NCBI RefSeq assembly: GCF_023715205.1
Contig: NZ_JAMBNR010000012.1
Coordinates: 111,669 to 175,668 of the forward strand
Direction: 5' to 3'
Source of the DNA: Mesobacillus maritimus
GTDB lineage: Bacteria; Bacillota; Bacilli; Bacillales; Cytobacillaceae
DNA length: 64,000 bases
The notes under the pieces: generated by a model
What the model saw: the letters and a program-made list of their open reading frames with translations, nothing else
Database searches by the model: none
Told to the model about the DNA's origin: nothing
Part shown: one piece after another, positions 17,635-25,925 of the stretch
Layout: each line of letters starts with the position of its first letter
Position numbering within the stretch: position 1 is the first letter of the stretch
Program-made: the position numbers and the translations under genes

Positions 17635-18825
17635 ATGAAGTATAATTTTGATGAAATCGTCAATCGCCGGAATACTTATTCAATGAAGTGGGATGGAGGC
17701 GACTTGTTAAAACAAATTGGTCTCGCGGATCGATATGATGAAGAAACCATTCCATTGTTTACAGCGGATATGGATTTACCAGTGCCACAACCGTTGATTG
17801 ATGCACTACATAAAACAGTGGATCACCGGATTTTTGGATATTCGGTTTTCCCGCCAGAATATTTTGAAGCAATTCAGCATTGGTTTAAAAAGAGACACGA
17901 CTGGGATATCAAAAAAGAGGAAATTGTCTATAGTCCGGGAACAGTACATGCGGTAAACGTTGCGGTAAGAGCGTTAACACAACCAGGGGATGGGGTAATT
18001 ATTCAGCGGCCGGTTTACCCACCGTTCACGTCTGCGATAGAAGGCAATGATCGAGTGGTTCGCAACAACGCCTTGAAAGTGGACGAAGAGGGTTATTATA
18101 CCATTGATTTCGCTGACTTTGAGGCAAAAGCAAAAGAAGAGAATACGACAATGTTTATTCTCTGTAATCCTCACAATCCGACAGGGAGAGTTTTGAAAGA
18201 AGATGAACTCAAACGTTTGTCCGCTATTTGTAAAGAAAATGGCGTTGTGATCGTTGCGGATGAAATTCATGGGGACTTGATTCGTCGTGGGGAAAAATTT
18301 GTTCCAATTGCCAAAGTAACGGATGACCAAAGTCATATTGTAACATGTACGGCAATCAATAAAACGTTTAATGTCGCTGGTTTGCATTGTACAAATGTGG
18401 TCATTAAAGATTCCGAGCTACGCGGAACGTTTAGTAAAGAGATGGGCATGCATTTGCCATCGCCATTTACAATTTCTGCACTTATTGCGGTGTATCATGA
18501 AGGGGAAGAATGGCTAGACCAATTGATTGACTATATTGATGGGACCATGGAATGGGTGGTCAATTTCTTAGCAGAGCATATGCCGAAGGTGAAAGTTAGG
18601 ATTCCTGAAGGTACCTATGTGATGTGGATGGATTTTAGCGGTTACGGGATTTCTCCAGATGAGGTGCATGAGCGAATCTATAGCAAAGCGAACGTACTCC
18701 TTGAAGATGGGAAAATGTTCGGAGACGAAGGGTTGCCGTATCAGCGGATTTGTCTTCCATCCCCAAGACCGGTTATCAAAGAAGCATTTGAACGAATTGC
18801 ACGTGAGTTTGCTGATTTAAAATAA
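17635..18825 (+). CDS. patB: PLP-dependent C-S lyase of the MalY/PatB family
   Basis: 396 residues, fold-type I aminotransferase. The N-terminus (NFDEIVNRRNTYSMKWD) and the PLP lysine in CTAINKTFNVAG at about residue 240 are typical of PatB/MalY cystathionine beta-lyases. It would release pyruvate, ammonia and a thiol or homocysteine from cystathionine or related cysteine conjugates. TTG 17632 precedes ATG 17635 directly; AAAAGGAGTG gives good spacing to the ATG. It is a single-gene unit with its own terminator. The exact substrate is not certain. Confidence 0.85.
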   Translation: MKYNFDEIVNRRNTYSMKWDGGDLLKQIGLADRYDEETIPLFTADMDLPVPQPLIDALHKTVDHRIFGYSVFPPEYFEAIQHWFKKRHDWDIKKEEIVYSPGTVHAVNVAVRALTQPGDGVIIQRPVYPPFTSAIEGNDRVVRNNALKVDEEGYYTIDFADFEAKAKEENTTMFILCNPHNPTGRVLKEDELKRLSAICKENGVVIVADEIHGDLIRRGEKFVPIAKVTDDQSHIVTCTAINKTFNVAGLHCTNVVIKDSELRGTFSKEMGMHLPSPFTISALIAVYHEGEEWLDQLIDYIDGTMEWVVNFLAEHMPKVKVRIPEGTYVMWMDFSGYGISPDEVHERIYSKANVLLEDGKMFGDEGLPYQRICLPSPRPVIKEAFERIAREFADLK

Positions 18826-18837
18826 CAGAACATAGAG

Positions 18838-18864
18838 AAGGACCTTCAACATGAGGTCCTTTTG
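18838..18864 (+). terminator. Terminator after patB
   Basis: AAGGACCT / AGGTCCTT stem with an eight-base loop followed by TTTT. It may also serve the convergent gene that ends at 18865. Confidence 0.8.
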
Positions 18865-19254
18865 CTATTTGTTTTCTTTATTATATTGATCCAATCCCTT
18901 TTTAAACAGTTCTAAAATGATGTCATGTTGCGTTTTGCTCGCAACATGATTTTTAATTTCATTTAATTCAGCGACTAAATCAGCATCAAGATGAAGGTTA
19001 ACGGTTTTCCCTTTATCTTTTGGAAAGATTTCAATTACTTCGTCTTTTTCTTTGACTTGACCTGAAACTAGGATGTCTTCCGTGAACATCGATTTTTCAG
19101 GGATCAAGATGCGTTCGCCTTCAAAGTAAATTTCGGTCAAATCCTCTTTAAAGGAGATATCAATCATGTTATTCGCCTTGCGATTGGCTTCACGAATTTT
19201 TCGCGCATTTTCTTGATTCGGCACATTGTTTTCAAGTTTTATTTTCGCTTTCAC
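18865..19254 (-). CDS. Unrecognised protein with a ribbon-helix-helix-like C-terminus
   Basis: 129 residues, family not recognised. The N-terminal third is basic and helical (about 1-30), the middle is beta-rich and acidic, and the C-terminal part (about 83-125, TVNLHLDADLVAELNEIKNH then a second helix) looks like a ribbon-helix-helix DNA-binding fold. The GTG start overlaps the stop of the upstream gene by 4 bp (GTGA), so it is translationally coupled to it. The pair resembles two-component DNA-binding cassettes of plasmid or phage type, an inference from architecture only. Confidence 0.65.
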   Translation of the reverse strand: MKAKIKLENNVPNQENARKIREANRKANNMIDISFKEDLTEIYFEGERILIPEKSMFTEDILVSGQVKEKDEVIEIFPKDKGKTVNLHLDADLVAELNEIKNHVASKTQHDIILELFKKGLDQYNKENK

Positions 19255-19793
19255 TCTTTGTTCACTTCCCCGCTGGCTAGTGTTAACTCGCTTTCTTTAA
19301 TGTCTTTAGCGATTTCAAACTTTCCTTCTTTTTGAATACTGTATAGAAATTCACCTTTGTGAAGGCGACAATCAATGACGATGCCAATTACTTGGTGATG
19401 TTCTTGGTTTGTGATCAAAACGCGATCAAGTACTTCGTATTCAGGCATTAAAAAGCCTTTTTCATATAAAAATGTAAATGCTTGAACCTTTGGGTAAACA
19501 AACCGTTTTTTTCCTTGTTTTGATTGCAGTGCCCAAAATTTTTCTTTCTCGTCAATAACCTCTCCTAAATAACCTTCATCTGCCCAGCGTTTAATTGTGC
19601 TCATATTGACCTTTTTACCAACATTTTTATAAATTAAATCGACGATTTCTTTCGAAGAGACGTATTTTTTTCGTTCTTTGTCTTGGACTTCCAATGCGTC
19701 AAGTTGCTTTCGCAATTGTTCCAATTCCAGTTGCTGAGCTTTTATTTTTTCCTCAAGCGATTTTATGTTTGCTTCTAACGCATCTCGTTTCAA
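19251..19793 (-). CDS. Unrecognised protein: coiled coil plus MerR-like helix-turn-helix
   Basis: 180 residues, family not recognised. A coiled coil (about 1-45) is followed by a winged-helix or MerR-like region (about 45-105, with NMSTIKRWADEGYLGEV and KRFVYPKVQAF) and a small beta domain (about 120-175, VLITNQEHHQVIGIVIDCRL) that could be SH3- or KOW-like. The start is TTG 19793 with GGGGGAAGAAG about 10 nt ahead. It is coupled to the ribbon-helix-helix-like gene downstream. Together they may form a DNA-binding complex. Confidence 0.65.
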   Translation of the reverse strand: MKRDALEANIKSLEEKIKAQQLELEQLRKQLDALEVQDKERKKYVSSKEIVDLIYKNVGKKVNMSTIKRWADEGYLGEVIDEKEKFWALQSKQGKKRFVYPKVQAFTFLYEKGFLMPEYEVLDRVLITNQEHHQVIGIVIDCRLHKGEFLYSIQKEGKFEIAKDIKESELTLASGEVNKE

Positions 19794-20000
19794 TTTTTTT
19801 CACTTCTTCCCCCTGTATTTCTGTCAGAAAATTAAATCTATCCTTATTCTACAATAAAAACGTAATAAAAATAAATTTTTTGAATCATTTATGGAACTAA
19901 AATTGATGTAATGACCGAGAAATTTCAACCTAATATATATACCTTAAAAAGATATCATAACAAAATATTAATATTTTACTTACGACAAAAGTATAAATTA

Positions 20001-20100
20001 AATGCAATCAATGTTGTTGACAACATCCTTTTGATATCATATTCTAGTTTTAAGAATATTAAGACAATAGTTGCGCCTCGATTTTTAAATTGATTGCAAT
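20001..20100. promoter_or_regulatory. Operator-like palindromes upstream of the pyrimidine-degradation operon
   Basis: ATGTTGTTGACAACAT (20011-20026) is a 7-bp inverted repeat. AATGCAATCAAT (20001-20012) and AATTGATTGCAAT (20088-20100) are facing copies of one motif, the second just ahead of the ribosome site. A near copy of the motif lies upstream of ald at 32859-32870. The rest of 19794-20115 holds the divergent promoters. Confidence 0.5.
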
Positions 20101-20115
20101 GGAGGGAATACGCAA

Positions 20116-21597
20116 ATGAAAATTTCAGAAAAAACAAAGATTTACAAAAACTTAATTGGTGACAAGTGGACGGAAGCGTCTACTGGGGAAACCTTTTTAG
20201 TGACCAACCCTGCAGATACAAGAATGGAGTTGGGTATTTGCCAGCAGTCGAGTGAACAGGATGTTCTAGAAGCGGTGGAGGCTGCAAAAGAAGCGTTGAA
20301 ATCATGGAAGAAAGAAGCGGCGCCAGAAAGGGGACAATTCATTCTCCGCGCTGCAGCTTATATTGAAGAGCGTTCAGACGAGTTTATTAAACAATTAATC
20401 TTAGAAGTTGGGAAGTCTTATGCCGATGCGAAAGCAGAAGTGACGCGGACCGTACGGGCGATGAGATATTTAGCTGGTGAAGCGGAGCGATTAACAGGTG
20501 AAACAATTCCATCTTGGGACAAAGAAGTAATTGGCTACACAAAGCGTGAAGCAATCGGCGTAGTGGGCATTATTACCCCATGGAATGTCCCGTTAGCAAT
20601 TGCTGCTTGGAAAATTGCCACGGCACTAGCTTGTGGCTGTACAGTTGTCTTTAAACCTTCCAGCCAAACGCCATTGGTCAGTCAGTGGCTAGTCGAAGCG
20701 TATCAAAAAACAGGATTGCCAGCAGGTGTAGTGAACTTTGTAACTGGACCAGGATCAAAAGTTGGAAATGCGATTGCGAACCATTCTGATATTAAAGCAG
20801 TATCGTTTACCGGTTCGAATGGCGTTGGGCTAACGATTAATCAATTGATTGCAAAACGAGGGGCGCGCTTCCAAGCGGAAATGGGTGGGAAGAATCCATT
20901 TGTTGTGTTAGAAGATGCGGATTTGGAGCTAGCTACAGACCATGCGATTGCTGGCGGCTTGGGTGAAAGTGGGCAACGATGTACGGCGACAAGTCGGATT
21001 ATCGTCGTTAAATCGATTGCGGACGAATTTGTCGCTTTGTTAAAACAAAAAGTTGAGAACTTGAATGTCGGCAATCCGATAGAAGAAGGAACGCAAATGG
21101 GTCCTGTAATTGATCAAGGTTCTATGGAAAGCATCCTAAATTATATCGAGATTGCGAAAAAAGAAAACGGTGTGTTGGTCACCGGTGGGGATCGTCTAAC
21201 AGAAGGCGATTATGCTCACGGATATTTTGTCGCCCCAACGATTTTTCGCAACATTACTCCGGATATGACAATTGCTCAAGAAGAGATTTTTGGACCGGTT
21301 ATCAGTGTTATGGAGGTTGACAGTTTCGACCAAGCAATGGAATGGGCAAATAACGTCGAGTATGGTCTGTCTTCAACAATCTATACAAACGACCTGGAAA
21401 AGTCGATGCAGTTTATTAATAACATCGAAGCTGGTTTTACCCATGTCAATATGCCGTCTACGTATAGTGAGCCACAGTTCCCATTTGGGGGCATAAAAGG
21501 AACGGGTATTGGTGGCTATCGTGAAGTGGGAAGCACAGCGATTGATTTTTATACAGAATACAAAACGGTTTATATTAAACCGCATGGAAAAAAGTAG
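20116..21597 (+). CDS. NAD(P)-dependent aldehyde dehydrogenase, probably for malonate semialdehyde
   Basis: 493 residues, full-length aldehyde dehydrogenase. The cofactor region has ITPWNVPLA and VSFTGSNGVG; the catalytic cysteine is in GESGQRCTATSR and the general base glutamate in AEMGGKNPF. CoA-acylating (methyl)malonate-semialdehyde dehydrogenases lack that glutamate, so this enzyme should release the free acid. In this cluster the obvious substrate is the malonate semialdehyde made from beta-alanine. The start is ATG 20116 behind ATGGAGGGAA. It is first in the plus-strand operon, 12 bp from preT. Confidence 0.85.
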   Translation: MKISEKTKIYKNLIGDKWTEASTGETFLVTNPADTRMELGICQQSSEQDVLEAVEAAKEALKSWKKEAAPERGQFILRAAAYIEERSDEFIKQLILEVGKSYADAKAEVTRTVRAMRYLAGEAERLTGETIPSWDKEVIGYTKREAIGVVGIITPWNVPLAIAAWKIATALACGCTVVFKPSSQTPLVSQWLVEAYQKTGLPAGVVNFVTGPGSKVGNAIANHSDIKAVSFTGSNGVGLTINQLIAKRGARFQAEMGGKNPFVVLEDADLELATDHAIAGGLGESGQRCTATSRIIVVKSIADEFVALLKQKVENLNVGNPIEEGTQMGPVIDQGSMESILNYIEIAKKENGVLVTGGDRLTEGDYAHGYFVAPTIFRNITPDMTIAQEEIFGPVISVMEVDSFDQAMEWANNVEYGLSSTIYTNDLEKSMQFINNIEAGFTHVNMPSTYSEPQFPFGGIKGTGIGGYREVGSTAIDFYTEYKTVYIKPHGKK

Positions 21598-21609
21598 GGA
21601 GGGGATTTT

Positions 21610-22998
21610 ATGCATTTAAATCGCGTGAAGAACAAGAAGATTTCTTTAGATGATTTACGAGTCAATTTTAGTGAAATCGAACCAGCGTTAACCCAAAAGG
21701 AAGCAATGGATGAAGCCAACCGTTGCCTATATTGTTATGACGCTCCCTGTATTCAGGCTTGTCCAACGGGGATTAACATCCCATCCTTTATTAAAAAAAT
21801 TGCTTCTGGCAACCTAAAAGGATCCGCAAAGGTCATCATGGAAGCAAATCCAGTTGGCGCAAGCTGTGCGCGTGTTTGTCCGACCGAAGAGCTTTGTGAG
21901 GGAGCATGTGTCCTAAATGATGCTTCTTTACCAATTATGATTGGAAACCTTCAACGTCATGCAACAAACTGGGCAATTGAAAATAACGCACAGCTCTTTG
22001 AAGCGGGGCAAGTTAATGGAAAAAAAGTGGCGATCATTGGAGGAGGCCCTGCTGGATTATCATCAGCACGTGAACTCGCTCGTCTAGGATATGAGGTCAC
22101 GATTTTTGAAGCAAAAGAAAAAGCAGGTGGTTTGGATACATTTGGAATTGTTAGTTTCCGGTTGCCACAGGAAATTTCATTATGGGAAGTTCAACAAGTT
22201 GAAAATCTTGGTGTCACGATTCATACCAACACAAAAGTTGGTCGGGATATTCAAGTAGAGGAAATTATCAACAACTATGATGCAGTTATACTCGCAATCG
22301 GAATGTCAAAAGTACCGATGTTAGGAATTGAAGGAGAAGATGCGGAAGGCGTATACGACGCAATTGAATTTGTTGAAAACACAAAGACTCCGCCCCTTGA
22401 TCATCAATTTGTCGGAAAAAGAATTGCTGTCATCGGTGCCGGAAATACTGCGATTGACGCTGCGACATGTTCCGTTCGCTTAGGAGCTGCTGATGTGAAA
22501 ATGGTGTATCGCCGTACCGAAGCAGAAATGACGGCTTATGAGTTTGAATATGAATTTGCGAAACAAGATGGTGTGGAATTTAGATGGTTAACACAACCAA
22601 CAAAAATTATTAAAGATGAATCTGGTAAGGTCAAAGCATTAGAGTGTGTCAACATGGAACTTGGTGAGCCAGATGAATCAGGTCGGCGCCGTCCTGTCCA
22701 AGTACCAAATTCCACGTTTACGATGGAAGTGGATGCGGTCATCAAGGCCATTGGGCAAACACGCTATACTTCCTTAATTGAAGAATTTGGCTTAGAGCAT
22801 AACTGGGGTGTAGTTAAGATTGATACAGAAACACATCAAACCTCGAATCCAAAGGTATATGCTGCAGGCGATGTCATTTTTGGTGATGGTCAAGGAGATG
22901 CAATGGTTGTAACTGCGGCACAACAAGGAAAGCTGACAGCACATGCGATTCATCAAAAGTTCATTGCAGAGAATCAGGTGGCAATTGAAAGCAGGTAA
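21610..22998 (+). CDS. preT: Dihydropyrimidine dehydrogenase, NAD(P)H/flavin subunit
   Basis: 462 residues, similar in layout to the glutamate synthase small subunit. The N-terminal region has two cysteine clusters (CLYCYDAPCIQACPTG; CARVCPTEELCEGAC) for 4Fe-4S centres. Two Rossmann motifs follow: GGGPAGLSSA for FAD and GAGNTAID for NAD(P)H. PreT passes electrons to PreA for reduction of uracil or thymine to the 5,6-dihydro form. It sits between the aldehyde dehydrogenase and preA with short gaps and a GAGGGGA ribosome site. Confidence 0.93.
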   Translation: MHLNRVKNKKISLDDLRVNFSEIEPALTQKEAMDEANRCLYCYDAPCIQACPTGINIPSFIKKIASGNLKGSAKVIMEANPVGASCARVCPTEELCEGACVLNDASLPIMIGNLQRHATNWAIENNAQLFEAGQVNGKKVAIIGGGPAGLSSARELARLGYEVTIFEAKEKAGGLDTFGIVSFRLPQEISLWEVQQVENLGVTIHTNTKVGRDIQVEEIINNYDAVILAIGMSKVPMLGIEGEDAEGVYDAIEFVENTKTPPLDHQFVGKRIAVIGAGNTAIDAATCSVRLGAADVKMVYRRTEAEMTAYEFEYEFAKQDGVEFRWLTQPTKIIKDESGKVKALECVNMELGEPDESGRRRPVQVPNSTFTMEVDAVIKAIGQTRYTSLIEEFGLEHNWGVVKIDTETHQTSNPKVYAAGDVIFGDGQGDAMVVTAAQQGKLTAHAIHQKFIAENQVAIESR

Positions 22999-23029
22999 TT
23001 GAATCTTATTTTAGGCAGGAGGAATTTGA

Positions 23030-24298
23030 ATGGCAGATTTACGAGTAAACTTTGCCGGCATTAAGGCGCCGAATCCATTTTGGTTGGCTTCTGCTCCACC
23101 AACTAACTCTGGTTACCAAGTGCAAAGAGCGTTTGAAGCAGGCTGGGGCGGAGCGGTTTGGAAAACACTAGGCGATCCAATCTTAAACGTATCTTCTCGT
23201 TTTGCAGGCACAAGTTATAACGGACAAAGAGTTGCGGGATTTAACAATATCGAGTTGATTACCGACCGTCCACTTGAAGTCAATTTAAAAGAAATTTATG
23301 AAACGAAAAAGAAGTATCCACATCACGCGGTGATTGCATCGCTTATGGTGGAACCAAACCAAGCAGCTTGGCATGATATTGTCAAACGTGTACAGGATGT
23401 CGGAGTTGATGGTTTTGAATTAAACTTCGGTTGTCCGCATGGGATGGCAGAGCGTGGAATGGGAGCGGCTTCTGGCCAAGTTCCAGAGCTGGTTGAAAAA
23501 CAAACATATTGGGCGAAAGAGGTTGCGGAGGTCCCAGTTATTGTTAAGCTTACACCAAATATCACAGATATTACCGCAACCGCTTATGCAGCGGTTCAAG
23601 GTGGCGCCGATGCGATTAGTATGATCAATACAATTAATAGTTTAGCAGGTGTTGATCTTGATAGTTGGAACACGATTCCAAACGTCGCAGGGAAGGGAGC
23701 ACATGGTGGCTATTGTGGTCCTGCGGTTAAGCCAATTGCTTTGAATATGGTTGCGGAATGTGCCCGTAATCCAGAAATCAATGTACCAATTTCTGGCATG
23801 GGTGGCGTTTCCACTTGGCAGGATGCAGTTGAATTTATGCTGATGGGTGCAGGCAGCATTCAAGTTTGTACTGCAGCGATGCATCACGGTTTTAGCATTG
23901 TTGAAGACATGGTCGATGGCTTAAACAACTATCTTGATGAAAAAGGAATTGCAAACCTTGATGGCATCGTTGGCAAATCGGTTGAAAAGTATTCCGATTG
24001 GGGCAATCTTGACTTGAATTATAAAGTAGTTGCACGAATCAACAACGATACATGTATTAACTGTAACAAGTGTCATATTGCCTGTGAGGACGCTTCCCAC
24101 CAGTGTATTGACATGTTAAAGGATACCTCCGGTGAGCCAATCCTTCGCGTTCGTGAAGAAGATTGCGTGGGCTGTAACTTATGTTCAATTGTTTGTCCGG
24201 TAGATGGCGCAATTGATATGGTCGAAATTCCAAACGGCGAACCAATGACTTGGAATGAACGTCAAGCAGCAATAAAAGCTCCAGTCTGCAATTCTTAA
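23030..24298 (+). CDS. preA: Dihydropyrimidine dehydrogenase, catalytic subunit
   Basis: 422 residues. A dihydroorotate-dehydrogenase-like FMN barrel occupies about 1-320, with NFGCPHGM and SGMGGVSTWQDA segments. The C-terminal ferredoxin domain carries two 4Fe-4S motifs (CINCNKCHIAC and CVGCNLCSIVCP). It reduces the pyrimidine ring using electrons from PreT. The start has AGGAGG 6-7 nt upstream. Adjacent hydA supplies the next pathway step. Confidence 0.94.
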   Translation: MADLRVNFAGIKAPNPFWLASAPPTNSGYQVQRAFEAGWGGAVWKTLGDPILNVSSRFAGTSYNGQRVAGFNNIELITDRPLEVNLKEIYETKKKYPHHAVIASLMVEPNQAAWHDIVKRVQDVGVDGFELNFGCPHGMAERGMGAASGQVPELVEKQTYWAKEVAEVPVIVKLTPNITDITATAYAAVQGGADAISMINTINSLAGVDLDSWNTIPNVAGKGAHGGYCGPAVKPIALNMVAECARNPEINVPISGMGGVSTWQDAVEFMLMGAGSIQVCTAAMHHGFSIVEDMVDGLNNYLDEKGIANLDGIVGKSVEKYSDWGNLDLNYKVVARINNDTCINCNKCHIACEDASHQCIDMLKDTSGEPILRVREEDCVGCNLCSIVCPVDGAIDMVEIPNGEPMTWNERQAAIKAPVCNS

Positions 24299-24329
24299 AA
24301 GCTACTAAACTAGAAGGAGGAATTCATAT

Positions 24330-25745
24330 ATGAAGAAATTAATCAAAAACGGTGTTGTGGTCACAGCAGTCGACCAATATGAAGCAGATGTATTAATTGA
24401 GGATGGAAAAATTACCGCAATTGGGAAAAATCTTGGCGAAAATGTTGATGAAGTCATTGACGCAAAAGGAGCGTATTTATTCCCTGGCGGTATTGATCCT
24501 CATACCCATTTAGAGATGCCTTTCGGTGGAACGGTGACAGCCGATGATTTTGAAACAGGGACAATTGCTGCGGCTCATGGTGGAACGACAACAGTGATTG
24601 ATTTCTGTTTAACAGATAAAGGGGTTCCGTTGAAAAACTCAATTCAAAAATGGCATGACAAATCAAAAGGCAGAGCGGTAATCGACTACGGCTTCCACTT
24701 GATGGTTAGTGAAGTCAATGATGCTGTCCTCAACGAACTACCAACGATAATTGAAGAAGATGGTATCACTTCTTTTAAGGTGTTTATGGCTTATAAAAAT
24801 CAATTTATGGCTGATGATGAAACGTTGTTCCGTACGTTGTTAACAGCGAAAGAACATGGTGCACTGGTAATGGTTCACGCGGAAAATGGCGATGTGGTTG
24901 ATTTCCTTGTGAAAAAGGCTCTTGCAGAAGGAAATACGGATCCAATTTATCATGCGTTAACAAGACCGCCTGAAGCAGAAGGGGAAGCGACTGGAAGAGC
25001 AGCTGCGCTAACAGGGCTAGCAGATTCCCAATTGTATGTGGTGCATGTTTCTTGCGCCGAAGCTGTTGAAAAAATTGAAGCAGCTCGTAAAAAGGGACTA
25101 CGTGTTTACGGGGAAACATGCCCGCAATATTTAGTGCTTGATCAGACTTACTTAGAAAGACCAAATTTTGAAGGAGCAAAATATGTTTGGTCACCGCCGC
25201 TTCGTGAAAAGTGGAACCAAGATGTCCTTTGGAATGCGCTGAAGAGTGGCCAACTTCAAACTTTGGGTTCAGATCAGTGTTCATTTAATTTCAAAGGACA
25301 AAAAGACCTTGGAAAAGGCGACTTTTCGAAAATTCCTAACGGAGGTCCGATTATTGAAGACCGGTTTAGCTTATTCTTCTCTGAAGGTGTCAAACAAGGT
25401 CGGATTAGCATCAACCAGTTTGTTGATATTGTGTCTACTCGAATTGCAAAATTATTTGGCTTGTTCCCACAAAAAGGGACGATTGCAGTTGGAAGCGATG
25501 CTGATATCGTGATTTTTGATCCAAACGCAGAAAGAATTATTTCTGCCGAAACGCATCATATGAACGTCGATTACAATGCGTTTGAGGGAATGAAAGTAAC
25601 TGGAGAACCGATTTCCGTGTTATCACGTGGAGAGTTCGTTATCCGTGACAAAGCATTTGTCGGCAAACCAGGGAACGGTCAATACTTAAAGCGCAAGCGT
25701 TTTGAAGCAGCAAGTGTAGCTAACACGCAAAAAGTATTGCAATAG
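24330..25745 (+). CDS. hydA: Dihydropyrimidinase
   Basis: 471 residues, cyclic amidohydrolase family. The metal-binding HTH is in PGGIDPHTHLEMPFGG, the lysine that is carboxylated in SFKVFMAYK, further histidines in VHAENGD and VVHVSCAEA, and the aspartate in GSDQCSFN. It opens dihydrouracil to N-carbamoyl-beta-alanine in the cytoplasm; such enzymes also act as D-hydantoinases. AGAAGGAGG precedes the ATG. A hairpin at 25786 follows, so the transporter gene may be expressed at a lower level. Confidence 0.93.
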   Translation: MKKLIKNGVVVTAVDQYEADVLIEDGKITAIGKNLGENVDEVIDAKGAYLFPGGIDPHTHLEMPFGGTVTADDFETGTIAAAHGGTTTVIDFCLTDKGVPLKNSIQKWHDKSKGRAVIDYGFHLMVSEVNDAVLNELPTIIEEDGITSFKVFMAYKNQFMADDETLFRTLLTAKEHGALVMVHAENGDVVDFLVKKALAEGNTDPIYHALTRPPEAEGEATGRAAALTGLADSQLYVVHVSCAEAVEKIEAARKKGLRVYGETCPQYLVLDQTYLERPNFEGAKYVWSPPLREKWNQDVLWNALKSGQLQTLGSDQCSFNFKGQKDLGKGDFSKIPNGGPIIEDRFSLFFSEGVKQGRISINQFVDIVSTRIAKLFGLFPQKGTIAVGSDADIVIFDPNAERIISAETHHMNVDYNAFEGMKVTGEPISVLSRGEFVIRDKAFVGKPGNGQYLKRKRFEAASVANTQKVLQ

Positions 25746-25785
25746 AATAGAAGGCTGCAAGCTTAAGAGAGAAGCCTAGGGAATA

Positions 25786-25816
25786 GAAAAGGAAGGAGCT
25801 CTCCCTCCTTTTCTTT
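25786..25816 (+). terminator. Hairpin between hydA and the permease gene
   Basis: GAAAAGGAAGGAG pairs with CTCCCTCCTTTTC (one mismatch) followed by TTTG. It is a partial terminator or attenuator inside the cluster. Confidence 0.55.
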
Positions 25817-25837
25817 GAATATTATTAGTTCATTGTT

Positions 25838-25905
25838 TAGCTCTAGCGCCGAGCGAAAGGGTGCTTCCGCTATTCGATCCACCACGAACCACGAGCGAAC
25901 TTTAT
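25838..25905. repeat. Remnant of a GC-rich Bacillaceae intergenic repeat
   Basis: The stretch TTTAGCTCTAGCGCCGAGCG followed by GTGCTTCCGCTATTCG resembles a common intergenic repeat of Bacillus and Geobacillus genomes that starts TAGCTCCAGCGCC. It explains why the permease frame stays open upstream of its real start. The identification is from memory. Confidence 0.4.
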
Positions 25906-25925
25906 GTTTCAAAAGGAGAGATGGG

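Noticed and set aside
25815..25925. 37-residue extension of the NCS1 permease
   Set aside because: It falls in a repeat remnant; ATG 25926 has a proper ribosome site and the family N-terminus.
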